Positions 45,493-53,877 of a DNA stretch of 64,000 nucleotides are shown one piece after another. Origin of the DNA: Streptomyces zagrosensis (GTDB lineage: Bacteria > Actinomycetota > Actinomycetes > Streptomycetales > Streptomycetaceae); the NCBI RefSeq assembly GCF_014203645.1, contig NZ_JACHJL010000011.1:186001-250000 (forward strand), read 5' to 3'. The notes beneath the pieces are model-generated. The model had not been told where the DNA came from. It did not search any database and saw only the letters and a program-made list of their open reading frames with translations. Position 1 is the stretch's first letter; the number at the start of each line of letters is the position of its first letter. A program made the translations under genes and the position numbers.

Positions 45493-47265
45493 TCAGGACG
45501 TGGTGCGGTAGAGCCAGGCCGGGCTGACGCTGCCGTAGATGGGGTGGATGAAGGCGCCGCCGATGTGGGCGCCGCGCACCTGCGAGATGTGCGGGTAGAG
45601 GAACGGCACGACCGGGGCGTCCTTCATGACGACCTGTTCGAGGTCGATGAGGGCCGCGGCCTTCTGCTTGGCGTCACCGATGTCCTCGATCCGCTCCAAC
45701 TCCCGGTCCACGTCCGGGTTCTGGTACCTGATGCCGTTCGACAGTGCGTCCAGGCGGCTGTGGAACTGGTCGGGCAACAGCGTGGAGGGGGTGGGCCAGT
45801 CCACCGAGTTGGTGCTCAGCCACAGGTCGTACGGGGCGGGCCCGCGGAAGACCTGGTGGGTGAAGGACGCGGGGTCGAGCGGCTTGGTGACCAGGGTGAT
45901 GCCTGCCTTGGCGAAGGCGTCGGCGAGAACCTGGGCGACGCGGTCCTGGACTGGATCGCTCTCGTAGGCGTACGTCAGCTTGGTGACCGGCTGCTTGGCT
46001 TTGGCCAGGTGTTCCTTGGCCTTGGTGATGTCGCCTGCGGGCGGCGCGGGGTAGAGGTCGTAGGGCTTCCAGCCCACGATCGCCGGCGAGGACAGGGTCG
46101 TGGCGAACTCGCCTGCGCGGGGGCCGCCCATGACCTGGCGGGCCTGCTGCCGGGGGAAGAGGTAGGCAATGGCCTTGCGGACCTCGGGGTCGGTGACGCG
46201 GCTGTTCTTGATGTAGAGGTCGTTGGTGTACGCGCCCTGCCGACCGCTGACGACGAGCTTCCGCTTGCCCGGGTCGCGCTCGGCCTCCCGGTGGAGTTCG
46301 GGCGGGAGTTCGCCCCTGGTGGTCACGGTGCTGGTGCCATCGCCGCGCCCGGCGAGGATCTCCTGACTGGTGTTGAGGGCCTTTTTACCGAAGGTGAACT
46401 CGAAGCGGTCGGCGTACTGGTGCCGGATGGGGTCGGTCTCCGGCTTCCAGTGCGGGTTGCGCTCCAGCGTCAAGCGCTGGTTTTGCCGGTGCTCGACGAT
46501 CCGGTAAGGGCCGGTGGCCAGCGGTTTGATGTCGTAACTGGTGCCGGTGTCCCGGTCCTTGCGTACCGGCGACGAAGAGGACTGCGCGGCCATGTACGGC
46601 ACGTCTGCCTGGGGTCTGGGGAAGTGGAAGACGATGGTCTTGGCGTCGGGTGTCTCGATCGCGTTGAGGTCGCCGTCCTTCGGGCCGCCGTACTTCTTGA
46701 CGGCCGCGGTGCGATCGGCGGAACCGGTGAGCCACTCCGGCCAGTAGGTGGGGCCGAGTTCGAAGCCGGGCGCGAAGGTGCGCTCGATGCCGTACTTGAC
46801 CTGTTGTGCGGTGACCGGCTTGCCGTCCTCCCAGGCGATGCCGTCCTTGAGGTGGTACGTCCAGGTCCGGCCGCCGTCCGTCGAGGTGCCGGTGTCGGTG
46901 GCGAGGTCGCCGACGAGGGTGGGCTTGCCATTCACCACCTGGTACTGGGTGAGTTGGCGGCCCCACAGGAGCGAGGTGTTGTACGTCTCGCCGGCGTAGA
47001 TCTTCTGCGGGTCCAGGTGTGTGTAGCCGGTGGGGTTGGCGATGGTGATGGTGCCGCCGTTACGGGCCCCGGAGATCTGCGGAGCTGGTCCCGCGCTGTC
47101 CTTCGCGGTGCCGAGGGACGCGGTGAGCGGGGCGGTCTTTTGGGGCGCGGGGTCGCTGCCGCCCTTGCCGGCGCCGGCGGAGCAGGAGCACAGCAGCGTG
47201 GCGGCAACGACGGCGAGGGCCGGTACGGCCACGGTGCGCGGGCGGCGGCTGGACGTGCTGGGCAT
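45493..47265 (-). CDS. Family 5 extracellular solute-binding lipoprotein
   Basis: A 590-residue binding protein of the DppA/OppA (SBP_bac_5) family. The signal peptide ends in a lipobox around LLCSC (Cys28 likely lipidated), followed by a Gly/Lys-rich linker. The mature part has the family patterns NPTGYTHLDPQKIYAGETYN, WTYHLKDGIAWEDGKPVTAQ and GPYRIVEHRQNQRLTLERNP. It should capture short peptides or similar solutes and deliver them to the two permeases. GGAG lies 6 bases before the ATG. A GGGAC/GGGAG-rich stretch fills the 128 bases up to the preceding permease gene. Confidence 0.92.
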   Translation of the reverse strand: MPSTSSRRPRTVAVPALAVVAATLLCSCSAGAGKGGSDPAPQKTAPLTASLGTAKDSAGPAPQISGARNGGTITIANPTGYTHLDPQKIYAGETYNTSLLWGRQLTQYQVVNGKPTLVGDLATDTGTSTDGGRTWTYHLKDGIAWEDGKPVTAQQVKYGIERTFAPGFELGPTYWPEWLTGSADRTAAVKKYGGPKDGDLNAIETPDAKTIVFHFPRPQADVPYMAAQSSSSPVRKDRDTGTSYDIKPLATGPYRIVEHRQNQRLTLERNPHWKPETDPIRHQYADRFEFTFGKKALNTSQEILAGRGDGTSTVTTRGELPPELHREAERDPGKRKLVVSGRQGAYTNDLYIKNSRVTDPEVRKAIAYLFPRQQARQVMGGPRAGEFATTLSSPAIVGWKPYDLYPAPPAGDITKAKEHLAKAKQPVTKLTYAYESDPVQDRVAQVLADAFAKAGITLVTKPLDPASFTHQVFRGPAPYDLWLSTNSVDWPTPSTLLPDQFHSRLDALSNGIRYQNPDVDRELERIEDIGDAKQKAAALIDLEQVVMKDAPVVPFLYPHISQVRGAHIGGAFIHPIYGSVSPAWLYRTTS

Positions 47266-47393
47266 GCGGAACTCCGATGCGAGGAGGGACGGGAAGAGCG
47301 GGAGGGACGGGAGGGACGGGAGGGCGGGAAGGGGTCGCTGCCGGCCGGGGTGCCGCGCGGGGCTGTGCTGCCTGTGCTGACTCAGCGGCCGGC

Positions 47394-48362
47394 TCAGCGG
47401 GCCGTGCGGGGGTCGAGGGCGTCCCGTACGGCGTCTCCCAGCAGATTGAAGGCGAGGACGAAGACGAGGATGGCGACGCCGGGGAAGACCATGTAGGTGG
47501 GGTCGGCGTAGAAGACCTCGGAGCCGCGGGCGATCATCCGGCCCCAGTCGGGGATCGGTTCGTTGATGCCGACGCCGAGAAAGGAGAGCGCGGCCTCGGC
47601 CGTGACGATGCCGGGCACGGCGAGCGTGATGTGCACCAAGACCGGCGCCCAGACGTTCGGCAGCAGCTCCCGCACGATGATGTGCCGCCGACTCGCCCCC
47701 ACCGCCCGGGCCGCCTCGATGAACTCACGCTCCCGCAGCGACCGCACGGTCGTCCGCAGCACCATGGCCAGGGGCACCCAGCCGAAGGCCGAGAAGACCG
47801 CGATGAGGACGGCAAACTGCATCCAGCCGGGTTCGTTTTCTCCGGGAGAGACGAATCGAGTTTGAATGATGGGGCTAAGGGCCAGCAGAAGCAATAGGGT
47901 GGGGAATGCGAGGAGGACATTGCAGATAAAGCCGAATACGCGGTCGGTGATTCCGCTGATATAGCCGGCGGTCACACCGAGCACGATGCCGGTGATGGCG
48001 ATGACGGCAACCGAAGCAAGGGCAATGAGCAGCGAGGTGCGCATGCCGTACAGCAACTGGGTGAGCACGTCTCGACCGAGCCCGGGTTCGAGCCCGAACC
48101 AGAAGTCTGCGGAGATGCCTCCGTTGGGCCGTACCGGAAGCCCCTCGGGACTGAGCAGGTCAGCGGCGTTCTGCCCATAGTGCTCGGTCGGGTTCTTGCC
48201 GTACAGCGCGGCGATCAGGGGTGCGCTTACGGCGAGCACGGCACACAGCAACACGACGGCCAGAGCCGCCATTCCGACCCGGTCGCGGCGTAGCGCGCGG
48301 GCTGCGGTCACGAGCGGTCCCGCGGGTACGCCGAATGTCTCTTCGGCCACTGCTTTGGCCAT
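47394..48362 (-). CDS. Oligopeptide-type ABC permease (DppC-like)
   Basis: A 322-residue permease. After a short N-terminus come a membrane segment (MAALAVVLLCAVLAVSAPLI), the DppC-type extracytoplasmic region (HYGQNAADLLSPEGLPVRPN, then GLEPGLGRDVLTQLLYGMRT) and the coupling motif EFIEAARAVGASRRHIIVRE. It is the first gene of the operon (DppC-SBP-DppB-DppDF), an unusual order since the binding protein usually leads. AGGAGA lies 10 bases before the ATG. Codons for residues near 140-180 are much less GC-rich than the rest (about 53 percent over 47821-47940). Confidence 0.9.
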   Translation of the reverse strand: MAKAVAEETFGVPAGPLVTAARALRRDRVGMAALAVVLLCAVLAVSAPLIAALYGKNPTEHYGQNAADLLSPEGLPVRPNGGISADFWFGLEPGLGRDVLTQLLYGMRTSLLIALASVAVIAITGIVLGVTAGYISGITDRVFGFICNVLLAFPTLLLLLALSPIIQTRFVSPGENEPGWMQFAVLIAVFSAFGWVPLAMVLRTTVRSLREREFIEAARAVGASRRHIIVRELLPNVWAPVLVHITLAVPGIVTAEAALSFLGVGINEPIPDWGRMIARGSEVFYADPTYMVFPGVAILVFVLAFNLLGDAVRDALDPRTAR

Positions 48363-48961
48363 CGCTGCCGCTCTCCTGAATCTCAGCGGGGGTTTCCCGC
48401 AGCCGGTTCGCGACCATGAGAAACGATGGCTTGATGCGCTGGCAAATCATCTTTGTGGGCAGCAGGTAAATGACGAAGGAAACATTTCATGAAGGCTGAT
48501 TTATTTCATGCAGCCGCAATGCAGGTGACACAAAAATAAGGACTATTCACTACGTTTCGCCCCCCACCTACCATCCCCAGCACTTCCATTGAGATCTCGC
48601 TCACAAAACCTTTATTTCCAAGGCTCAACAAACACTCAGCCTTGATTGAGTAGATCCAGAGCGTCGAGAACCTGCCCAACGGCGGTTTAGGGTGCGAGGG
48701 GGCGGCGCCTTTCAGCCGAACCACGAACCCCACCTTTCGGGCCAGCGCGGCGCAAACCGCACACCCGCTCGACACCACCGCACCGTCCCGCCCCAGGCCC
48801 CCGGCCGCACCCTCGCTCCCGTACGGCCACGTTCACACAACAACCAGGTACCGTTCGATTACCAATGGTGACCAGAAGCCGGCCTTCGAGCGTGCAATCA
48901 CCCCATGCATCCGCAAGACTCCGCACCGTTAGCTGCCACCTCGAACAAAGGAGCGTTCGAT
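48363..48961. other. AT-rich intergenic region between ABC operon and inhibitor gene
   Basis: These 599 bases separate two divergent genes. Positions 48481-48660 contain only 80 G/C in 180 (44 percent, hand count) against roughly 70 percent around. Within it lie a direct repeat ATTTCATG (48484 and 48503) and an AAGGCT/AGCCTT dyad (48619-48642). A 90-codon minus-strand frame (48506-48778) crosses the region but looks non-coding. Likely contents are the ABC operon promoter and binding sites. Confidence 0.6.
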
Positions 48962-49387
48962 ATGCGGAACATCGCTGGAGGATTTGCACTGGCCGCCGCC
49001 TTGACCATCGGCTGCCTGGCCACCGGAACGGCACACGCCGAGTCGGGGGGAACCACCTCGCTCTACGCGCCTTCGTCCCTCGTGCTCTCCGTCGCCCAGG
49101 GGGACGATGCGACGGCCGTCGTCACGCGTGCCGTGACTCTCACTTGTAGCCCGAAGGCGGGCGGCGATCACCCGGCGCCCCGCGCCGCGTGCGCCGAACT
49201 GCGCGCCACCGGAGGCGCCTTCGAGGAGCTGACCCGCGCGTCGGCGGATCAGGCCTGCACCCGCGAGTACGCCCCGGTCACGGTCGTCGCCCAGGGCGTA
49301 TGGGAGGGGCGCAACGTGTCCTTCTCCCACACCTTCGGCAACGCCTGCTTGCAGCAGACCGCACAGGGAATGGCCTTCCGATTCTGA
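48962..49387 (+). CDS. Secreted SSI-family (subtilisin/trypsin) protease inhibitor
   Basis: A 141-residue precursor of a Streptomyces subtilisin-inhibitor-like protein. The signal peptide (FALAAALTIGCLATGTAHAE) is cut near residue 26, leaving about 115 residues. Four cysteines, C62-C77 and C99-C129, match the two family disulfides. The reactive loop begins CTREYAP; aligned with SSI (CPMVYDP), P1 is Arg101 and P1' is Glu102, which predicts inhibition of trypsin-like as well as subtilisin-like proteases. The VWEGRNVSFSHTFGNAC core is conserved. The ATG at 48962 has AAAGGAG upstream. It faces two secreted serine protease genes. Confidence 0.9.
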   Translation: MRNIAGGFALAAALTIGCLATGTAHAESGGTTSLYAPSSLVLSVAQGDDATAVVTRAVTLTCSPKAGGDHPAPRAACAELRATGGAFEELTRASADQACTREYAPVTVVAQGVWEGRNVSFSHTFGNACLQQTAQGMAFRF

Positions 49388-49403
49388 CGCCAGCGGCTCC
49401 GCT

Positions 49404-49448
49404 GCTGAGCGACTGCCGGTAAGCGACTGGTGCTGAGCGACTGCCGGT
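49404..49448. repeat. 17-bp direct repeat after the inhibitor gene
   Basis: GCTGAGCGACTGCCGGT occurs at 49404-49420 and 49432-49448, 28 bp apart, with two more AGCGAC words between and after. It lies just before the terminator hairpin. Confidence 0.7.
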
Positions 49449-49475
49449 GAGCGACGGGTGAACCGCCCACACGCC

Positions 49476-49516
49476 AGCGGCCTCCCGGACACTGTGGGGG
49501 TGTCCGGGAGGCCGCT
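49476..49516. terminator. Strong bidirectional terminator between inhibitor and protease genes
   Basis: AGCGGCCTCCCGGACAC (49476-49492) pairs perfectly with GTGTCCGGGAGGCCGCT (49500-49516), a 17-bp stem with a 7-base loop followed by TTCGG. It sits between the convergent inhibitor (stop 49387) and protease (stop 49652) genes and can serve both. Confidence 0.85.
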
Positions 49517-49651
49517 TTCGGTGCGGAGTGCCGGTTTTGGTGCGGGACACCGGACGGCGTACGGCGCGCAGGAGCCGCGACGACGGATGGTCGGCCTACG
49601 GGCCGGCCGGTGCGCGCAAAAAACGCATTCGCCGCGTACCGCTACAGCAGA

Positions 49652-50713
49652 TCAGCGGATCTGCGTACCGGTGGCCTGAAGTGCCTCGGTCACCGGCTGG
49701 AAGTAGGTCTCACCGCCCGAGCTGCAATTACCGCTGCCGCCGGAGGTGAGCCCGAGCGCGGTGTCGCCGTCGAAGAGCGAGCCGCCGCTGTCGCCGGGCT
49801 CGGCGCACACGGAGGTCTGGATCAGACCCTCGACGGTGCCCTCCTGATAGTTGACGGTCGCGTTGAGCGCCTTGACGTCGCCGTCGTGCACCTGGGTGGT
49901 GCTGCCGCTGCGGGTCACCTTCTGCCCCACGGTGGCCTCGCCGGCCTGGGCGATCACCTGAGTGCCGCTGTACAGGTTGACCTCGCTCGGGTGCGCGGTG
50001 TCGGCGGTGTACTTCGCCAGGCCGTAGTCATCGCCCGGGAAGCTGCCGGACTGGGTGGCCGCGACCTCCTGCCCGCCCTGCTGGTCCGACCAGCTGGAGA
50101 CGGAGTTGGTGCAGTGGCCAGCGGTCAGGAAGTACGGCTCGCCGCCCTTGGTGACGTTGAAGCCGAGGGAGCAGCGGGACCCGCTGCCCCAGATGGCGTC
50201 GCCGCCCGCGATCAGCGGCCGAAGCGTACCGGCCGAGCGCGTGACCACAGCCCGGTCACCGAGCGAGTCAACGACCTTGTTGAGTCGCTGTAGCTTCTCG
50301 CCCCGCACCGTGCGGTCGGCGGTGACGACGACGTTGTTGGTCTTCGGGTGCATGGCCCAGGAGGTGCCGGGGATGGTGGCCTTGGCCTTGAGGGTGGAGC
50401 GTGCCTCGTTCAGTGCGGCCAGCGAATGCTTGACGACCTTGGGCTCGGCACCCGCCGTGCGGACGCGCTCGGCGGCCGAGTCGTCGAGGACGTTCACGAC
50501 GAGCTTGTGATTCTTGGCGTCGTAGTAGGAACCCGCAGCGTCAGAGCCGAGGTCCGAGCTGATGTCGGTGGCCAGCGCACCGGCGGCGATGGCGGTGAGG
50601 GGATCGGGGGCAGCAGGTGCCGCGCTGGCGCTTTGCAGCGTGAGGGTGGCGGAGACCAGGGCTGCCACCCCGGCGCCGGCGATGACCGTACGACGTACGC
50701 TTGTGCGCTTCAA
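49652..50713 (-). CDS. Streptogrisin-type S1 serine protease, prepro form
   Basis: A 353-residue precursor. A signal peptide (RRTVIAGAGVAALVSATLTL) is followed by an alpha-lytic-protease-type propeptide to about 167. The mature enzyme begins at IAGGDAIWGSG (Ile168). The catalytic triad is His200 (TAGHC), Asp229 (DDYGL) and Ser309 (PGDSGGS), with paired cysteines as in streptogrisins. The mature length, 186 residues, is normal. I start it at TTG 50713: GGAGG precedes it by 7 bases and the signal peptide then begins correctly, while in-frame ATGs upstream (for example 50773) would add a non-signal stretch. Probably autoprocessed outside the cell. Confidence 0.9.
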   Translation of the reverse strand: MKRTSVRRTVIAGAGVAALVSATLTLQSASAAPAAPDPLTAIAAGALATDISSDLGSDAAGSYYDAKNHKLVVNVLDDSAAERVRTAGAEPKVVKHSLAALNEARSTLKAKATIPGTSWAMHPKTNNVVVTADRTVRGEKLQRLNKVVDSLGDRAVVTRSAGTLRPLIAGGDAIWGSGSRCSLGFNVTKGGEPYFLTAGHCTNSVSSWSDQQGGQEVAATQSGSFPGDDYGLAKYTADTAHPSEVNLYSGTQVIAQAGEATVGQKVTRSGSTTQVHDGDVKALNATVNYQEGTVEGLIQTSVCAEPGDSGGSLFDGDTALGLTSGGSGNCSSGGETYFQPVTEALQATGTQIR

Positions 50714-51446
50714 CTCAAAACCTCCAGTGGGGGGTTGGGCCCGACTGTGGGGGTCTGGACCCGGAGGAGGCATGGCCACGCCGCCTTGGACAGAGGCGCG
50801 TTCATGCCAAGTCGCTTCGCTGAGTATTCCCAGGCACTCGCGCGGCACACAAGGTCGCGTTCAAGTCGCTACCGCCATGCGTCCCGCGCGCCGTCCGAGT
50901 CACAGACCACACCTACCGTGCCCACGTCAGAACCGCATGCGGACACATGCCGCACGGGGGTGCACACCCACGGTGACGCATACGAGTGGCCGATATCAGC
51001 CCTTGAACTTCCGAAATGCGACGGCGCTCAACCGACTATCGGCCGTTGTCGTGACCTTCGACGCCCCCGTAGCGCTGTGCGCGCGCCTCTCCGCCGAGTC
51101 CGAGCTGCATGCGCCGACTGTGCCGCTCCCACTCCTGGCGCCGACCGTGCCGCCTACGCCCTCCGTACCGCCTGCGCTAGCCGCGCGCGCTTCGATGTGC
51201 ACTCCCCACCCCACGGCCGGGCTGTCGATCAGCGACTCAACCTGGTGAGCCCCCGCCGGGCTATGGACGCAGTGGGTCAACAGCGTCCTGCCACGGCAGG
51301 GGCTCATCGCGTACGGCTCGGCTGCCGCCGCACGCCAGGTCCTGCCGCTTCGGCGAGGACCGCTGAGGCCGCTGAGACCGCTGAGGCCGACCCTCCCAGC
51401 CAGGTTTGGCCCGGTCAGGCCGCGTCAGGTCTGCGCCCCGGGCAGG
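50714..51446. other. Long gap between the two protease genes
   Basis: In 733 bases I find no gene I can support. A three-unit 9-bp repeat lies at 51360-51386. The part next to 50713 should hold the promoter of the downstream protease. Frames through the region have no family resemblance and biased composition. Confidence 0.5.
51360..51386. repeat. 9-bp tandem repeat, three units
   Basis: CCGCTGAGG, CCGCTGAGA, CCGCTGAGG in tandem, 60 bases past the stop of the minus-strand protease gene. Confidence 0.6.
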
Positions 51447-52370
51447 TCAGTACACCTTGACGTTGTACTTGCTCAGCGCTTCCTTGACCGGCTGGAAGAA
51501 GGTCGTGCCGCCGGACGAGCAGTCGCCACTGCCACCGGAAGTGAGGCCGAGTGCGGTGTCGCCGGCGAACAGGGCGCCGCCGCTGTCGCCAGGTTCGGCA
51601 CACACATTGGTCTTGATGAGTCCGGAAACCACATCGCCGTTACCGTAGTTCACCGTGGCGTTCAGGCCGGTCACCTTGCCGCCGTGCAGCCCGGTGGTAC
51701 TGCCGCTGCGCTGCACCTTCTGCCCAACGGTGGGGTTGGCGGCCTTCTTGATGTCCCGCGTGGAGCCGTTGTAGAGGTTGACGGTGCCCGGGTGTTTCAG
51801 TGCGCGGTTGTCGTAACGGATGAGCCCGTAGTCGTTCCCCGGGAAGCTGGTACCGGTGGTCTTGCCGATCTTCGTACGGTGATTGGAGTCGGTGTACCAG
51901 GGCGGCTTGCCGTCAGTGCAGTGCCCCGCGGTGACGATGAAGTACGTCCCCGCGGAGTTACGGACGTTGAACCCGGCCGAACAGCGCCAGTCGCCCGCAT
52001 AGATGGCGTCTCCGCCAACGATCAACTTGCGGAAGGTGCCCGGGACGCGCTCGATGCGCAGCGCAGCGGCACTGTCGCCCGCTGCCCGCTCAAGCCGGGT
52101 TATCTCTGCTCGGCTGACGGTGCTGTCGGCCGTGACGACAAGGGTGTTGGTGTGTTTGTCGATATACCAGGCGGTGCCCGGGACATCAGCCGAGCGGACC
52201 GCGTCACCGGCGGTGGTCGCCTGCGCGGCGGTGCGTGGCGCCGGCGCGTCAGATGCGGCGCCCGCGGCGGGAACCGCCAGCGCCGATACTGCCGCGAGCG
52301 CGGAAGCCACGCCGATGAGCCGAGTGCGTCCACGGGAACCGGGAAGCAGGGTGGTGCGCGAGTTTCTCAA
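51447..52370 (-). CDS. Streptogrisin B-like S1 serine protease, prepro form
   Basis: A 307-residue precursor: signal peptide (LIGVASALAAVSALAVPAAG), a short propeptide of about 75 residues and a mature chymotrypsin-fold enzyme starting at IVGGDAIYAG (Ile117). The catalytic residues are His150 (TAGHC), Asp180 (NDYGL) and Ser263 (PGDSGGA). The short propeptide matches the SGPA/SGPB type, unlike the longer one of the neighbour. The start is TTG at 52370 with GGAGG 5 bases before it. The last 60 residues are nearly identical to those of the protease at 49652, so the pair probably arose by duplication. Confidence 0.9.
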   Translation of the reverse strand: MRNSRTTLLPGSRGRTRLIGVASALAAVSALAVPAAGAASDAPAPRTAAQATTAGDAVRSADVPGTAWYIDKHTNTLVVTADSTVSRAEITRLERAAGDSAAALRIERVPGTFRKLIVGGDAIYAGDWRCSAGFNVRNSAGTYFIVTAGHCTDGKPPWYTDSNHRTKIGKTTGTSFPGNDYGLIRYDNRALKHPGTVNLYNGSTRDIKKAANPTVGQKVQRSGSTTGLHGGKVTGLNATVNYGNGDVVSGLIKTNVCAEPGDSGGALFAGDTALGLTSGGSGDCSSGGTTFFQPVKEALSKYNVKVY

Positions 52371-52848
52371 CTCTTCCTCCGAGGGAGTCGGGGGCCCGCT
52401 GCCTGGGCGGGCCCGTCAGACACGGGCCCTGGGGCGCGGGCGGCTCCGCCGCGATCGTGTCCCCCTGACCAGCGCTGCCCTGGAGTATTCGGGCTGCGGC
52501 CAGCAGCACACAAGGGCTCGCCGGACGGCTGTCGAAGCGCACGCGGTGCCGCCCCGGCGGCTCTGGGGCGCCGCCGGGGCGCTACGCGGCTCCCTTGGTG
52601 CGGGTGGGACGCGGCCGAGCATTTTCTGGTTCCCGCTGGCGCCCCAACGCGGCCCGCGGCGCCCCCAACGCCTCCTGTAGCCCCGCTCCGACTCCTCCCG
52701 CTCCTCCGTCACAGCCGCGCCCGCCGCCCCCTGCCGAGCGCCCTCGCGAGTCGGTTCGCTCCCGACGAAGCGGCGCGCGCCCCTTCGCCCGTCGGTGCGC
52801 TCCCCCGAATCACTTGGCGCGCCCCCAAGGGCACGCGCCACGCACGCG
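52371..52848. other. Gap between protease and flavin operon
   Basis: These 478 GC-rich bases contain the protease promoter region on the left and a hairpin next to the flavin operon on the right. I see no gene; overlapping frames on both strands are composition artefacts. Confidence 0.45.
52815..52840 (-). terminator. Hairpin after the DUF1684 gene
   Basis: TGGCGC (52815-52820) pairs with GCGCCA (52835-52840), and the inner GCCC (52821-52824) pairs with GGGC (52829-52832), with a 2-base bulge and the loop CCAA. It starts 9 bases past the stop of the last flavin-operon gene. Confidence 0.5.
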
Positions 52849-53877
52849 CTAGCCCGCCGTGAGCAGGTTGCGCTCCCCCGCCGTGAGCGGGAAGGGCAGG
52901 GTGTTGCCCGGCGGCGGGAACGGACACAAAAAGTGCCCGGCGAACGCGCACGGTGGCAGCAGCGCCCGGTTGAAGTCCAAGGTCAGCGTCCCGTCAGGGG
53001 CCGGGGTCCCCGGGTGCAAAAAGCGGAACGGGTAGCTTCCGCCCGCGTCCTTGGCGCGCCCGCTGGTGCCATCGGCGAGGACGATCCACAGCGAGCCATC
53101 GCCCTCCGTCCCGGCAGCCAGCGCGTATTGCACACCGTCCACCGTGAACACCACCTCGCCGGTGAGTCCAAGGCCCCGGGCCGTCCCGTCCGCGTTGGCC
53201 ACCTGCACGGTGCGGCCCGTGTCGAAGGCACGATAGGCGGCGGGCACGGCCCACTGCTCGGCGTAGTCGAAGGCGTCGATCCCGGCGAAGGTGCGGCGGG
53301 CCACCGCATCGGGGTCGAAGACGCGTACCGCCCACAGGCCCTCGCGCCGCAGCACCACCAGGTGCCGGTCACCGCTGGTGACCCTGGCATCCAACGGCCC
53401 GTGCTCGGGGCCGAGCCTGGCCTCGCCGTCGAGCGGTTGGCCAGCGACCGCGACCTGGTCCTGTGTCACGGCCCTGAGCACCAGTTCCTCGCCGTCCTCG
53501 GTCCACCGCCCGGGGACGTCGGGCAGATAGCCGTCCGGCGAGTCGGCCAGCCAGTGGGTGCCGGTGACCGACAGCGGGCCGTAGGGCGCGGAGACCGCCT
53601 CGGCGCGCTCTTGCCGCCAGGCACGCCATCGTCGTCGCTCGGCTGACTCGGTCGGCTGCCTCCCGGCCGCTGGCCCCTGTGGCAACGCCGACTCGGAGCG
53701 GGCCACCGAGGTGGGGCCTGGCGTCGGCTTCGGTCGGGCCACTGTGCTGGGCTGACCGGCGCCGGACTGGGCCGCGCTGGACTGGCCGGCCCCGGACTGG
53801 ACAGCTCCGGACTGGGCCGGCGCCGGGTGCCGCGCCGTGGTGGCCGTCGTATCGCGCTGTGCCGCTGCTTCCGTCAT
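52849..53877 (-). CDS. DUF1684 domain protein
   Basis: A 342-residue protein. After an N-terminal stretch of about 75 residues with imperfect QSGA repeats, the DUF1684 domain follows: RRRWRAWRQERAEAVSAPYG, LSVTGTHWLADSPDGYLPDV, and the characteristic end LDFNRALLPPCAFAGHFLCP then PPPGNTLPFPLTAGE. The family has no known activity. Its ATG overlaps the stop of the preceding monooxygenase gene (ATGA). It closes a four-gene operon of flavin enzymes, so it may take part in the same oxidation pathway, but this is context only. Confidence 0.85.
   Translation of the reverse strand: MTEAAAQRDTTATTARHPAPAQSGAVQSGAGQSSAAQSGAGQPSTVARPKPTPGPTSVARSESALPQGPAAGRQPTESAERRRWRAWRQERAEAVSAPYGPLSVTGTHWLADSPDGYLPDVPGRWTEDGEELVLRAVTQDQVAVAGQPLDGEARLGPEHGPLDARVTSGDRHLVVLRREGLWAVRVFDPDAVARRTFAGIDAFDYAEQWAVPAAYRAFDTGRTVQVANADGTARGLGLTGEVVFTVDGVQYALAAGTEGDGSLWIVLADGTSGRAKDAGGSYPFRFLHPGTPAPDGTLTLDFNRALLPPCAFAGHFLCPFPPPGNTLPFPLTAGERNLLTAG

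Noticed and set aside
48506..48778. 90-codon minus-strand frame in the AT-rich region
   Set aside because: No ribosome site, no similarity I recognise, mixed composition. Kept only as a note because the region is otherwise empty.
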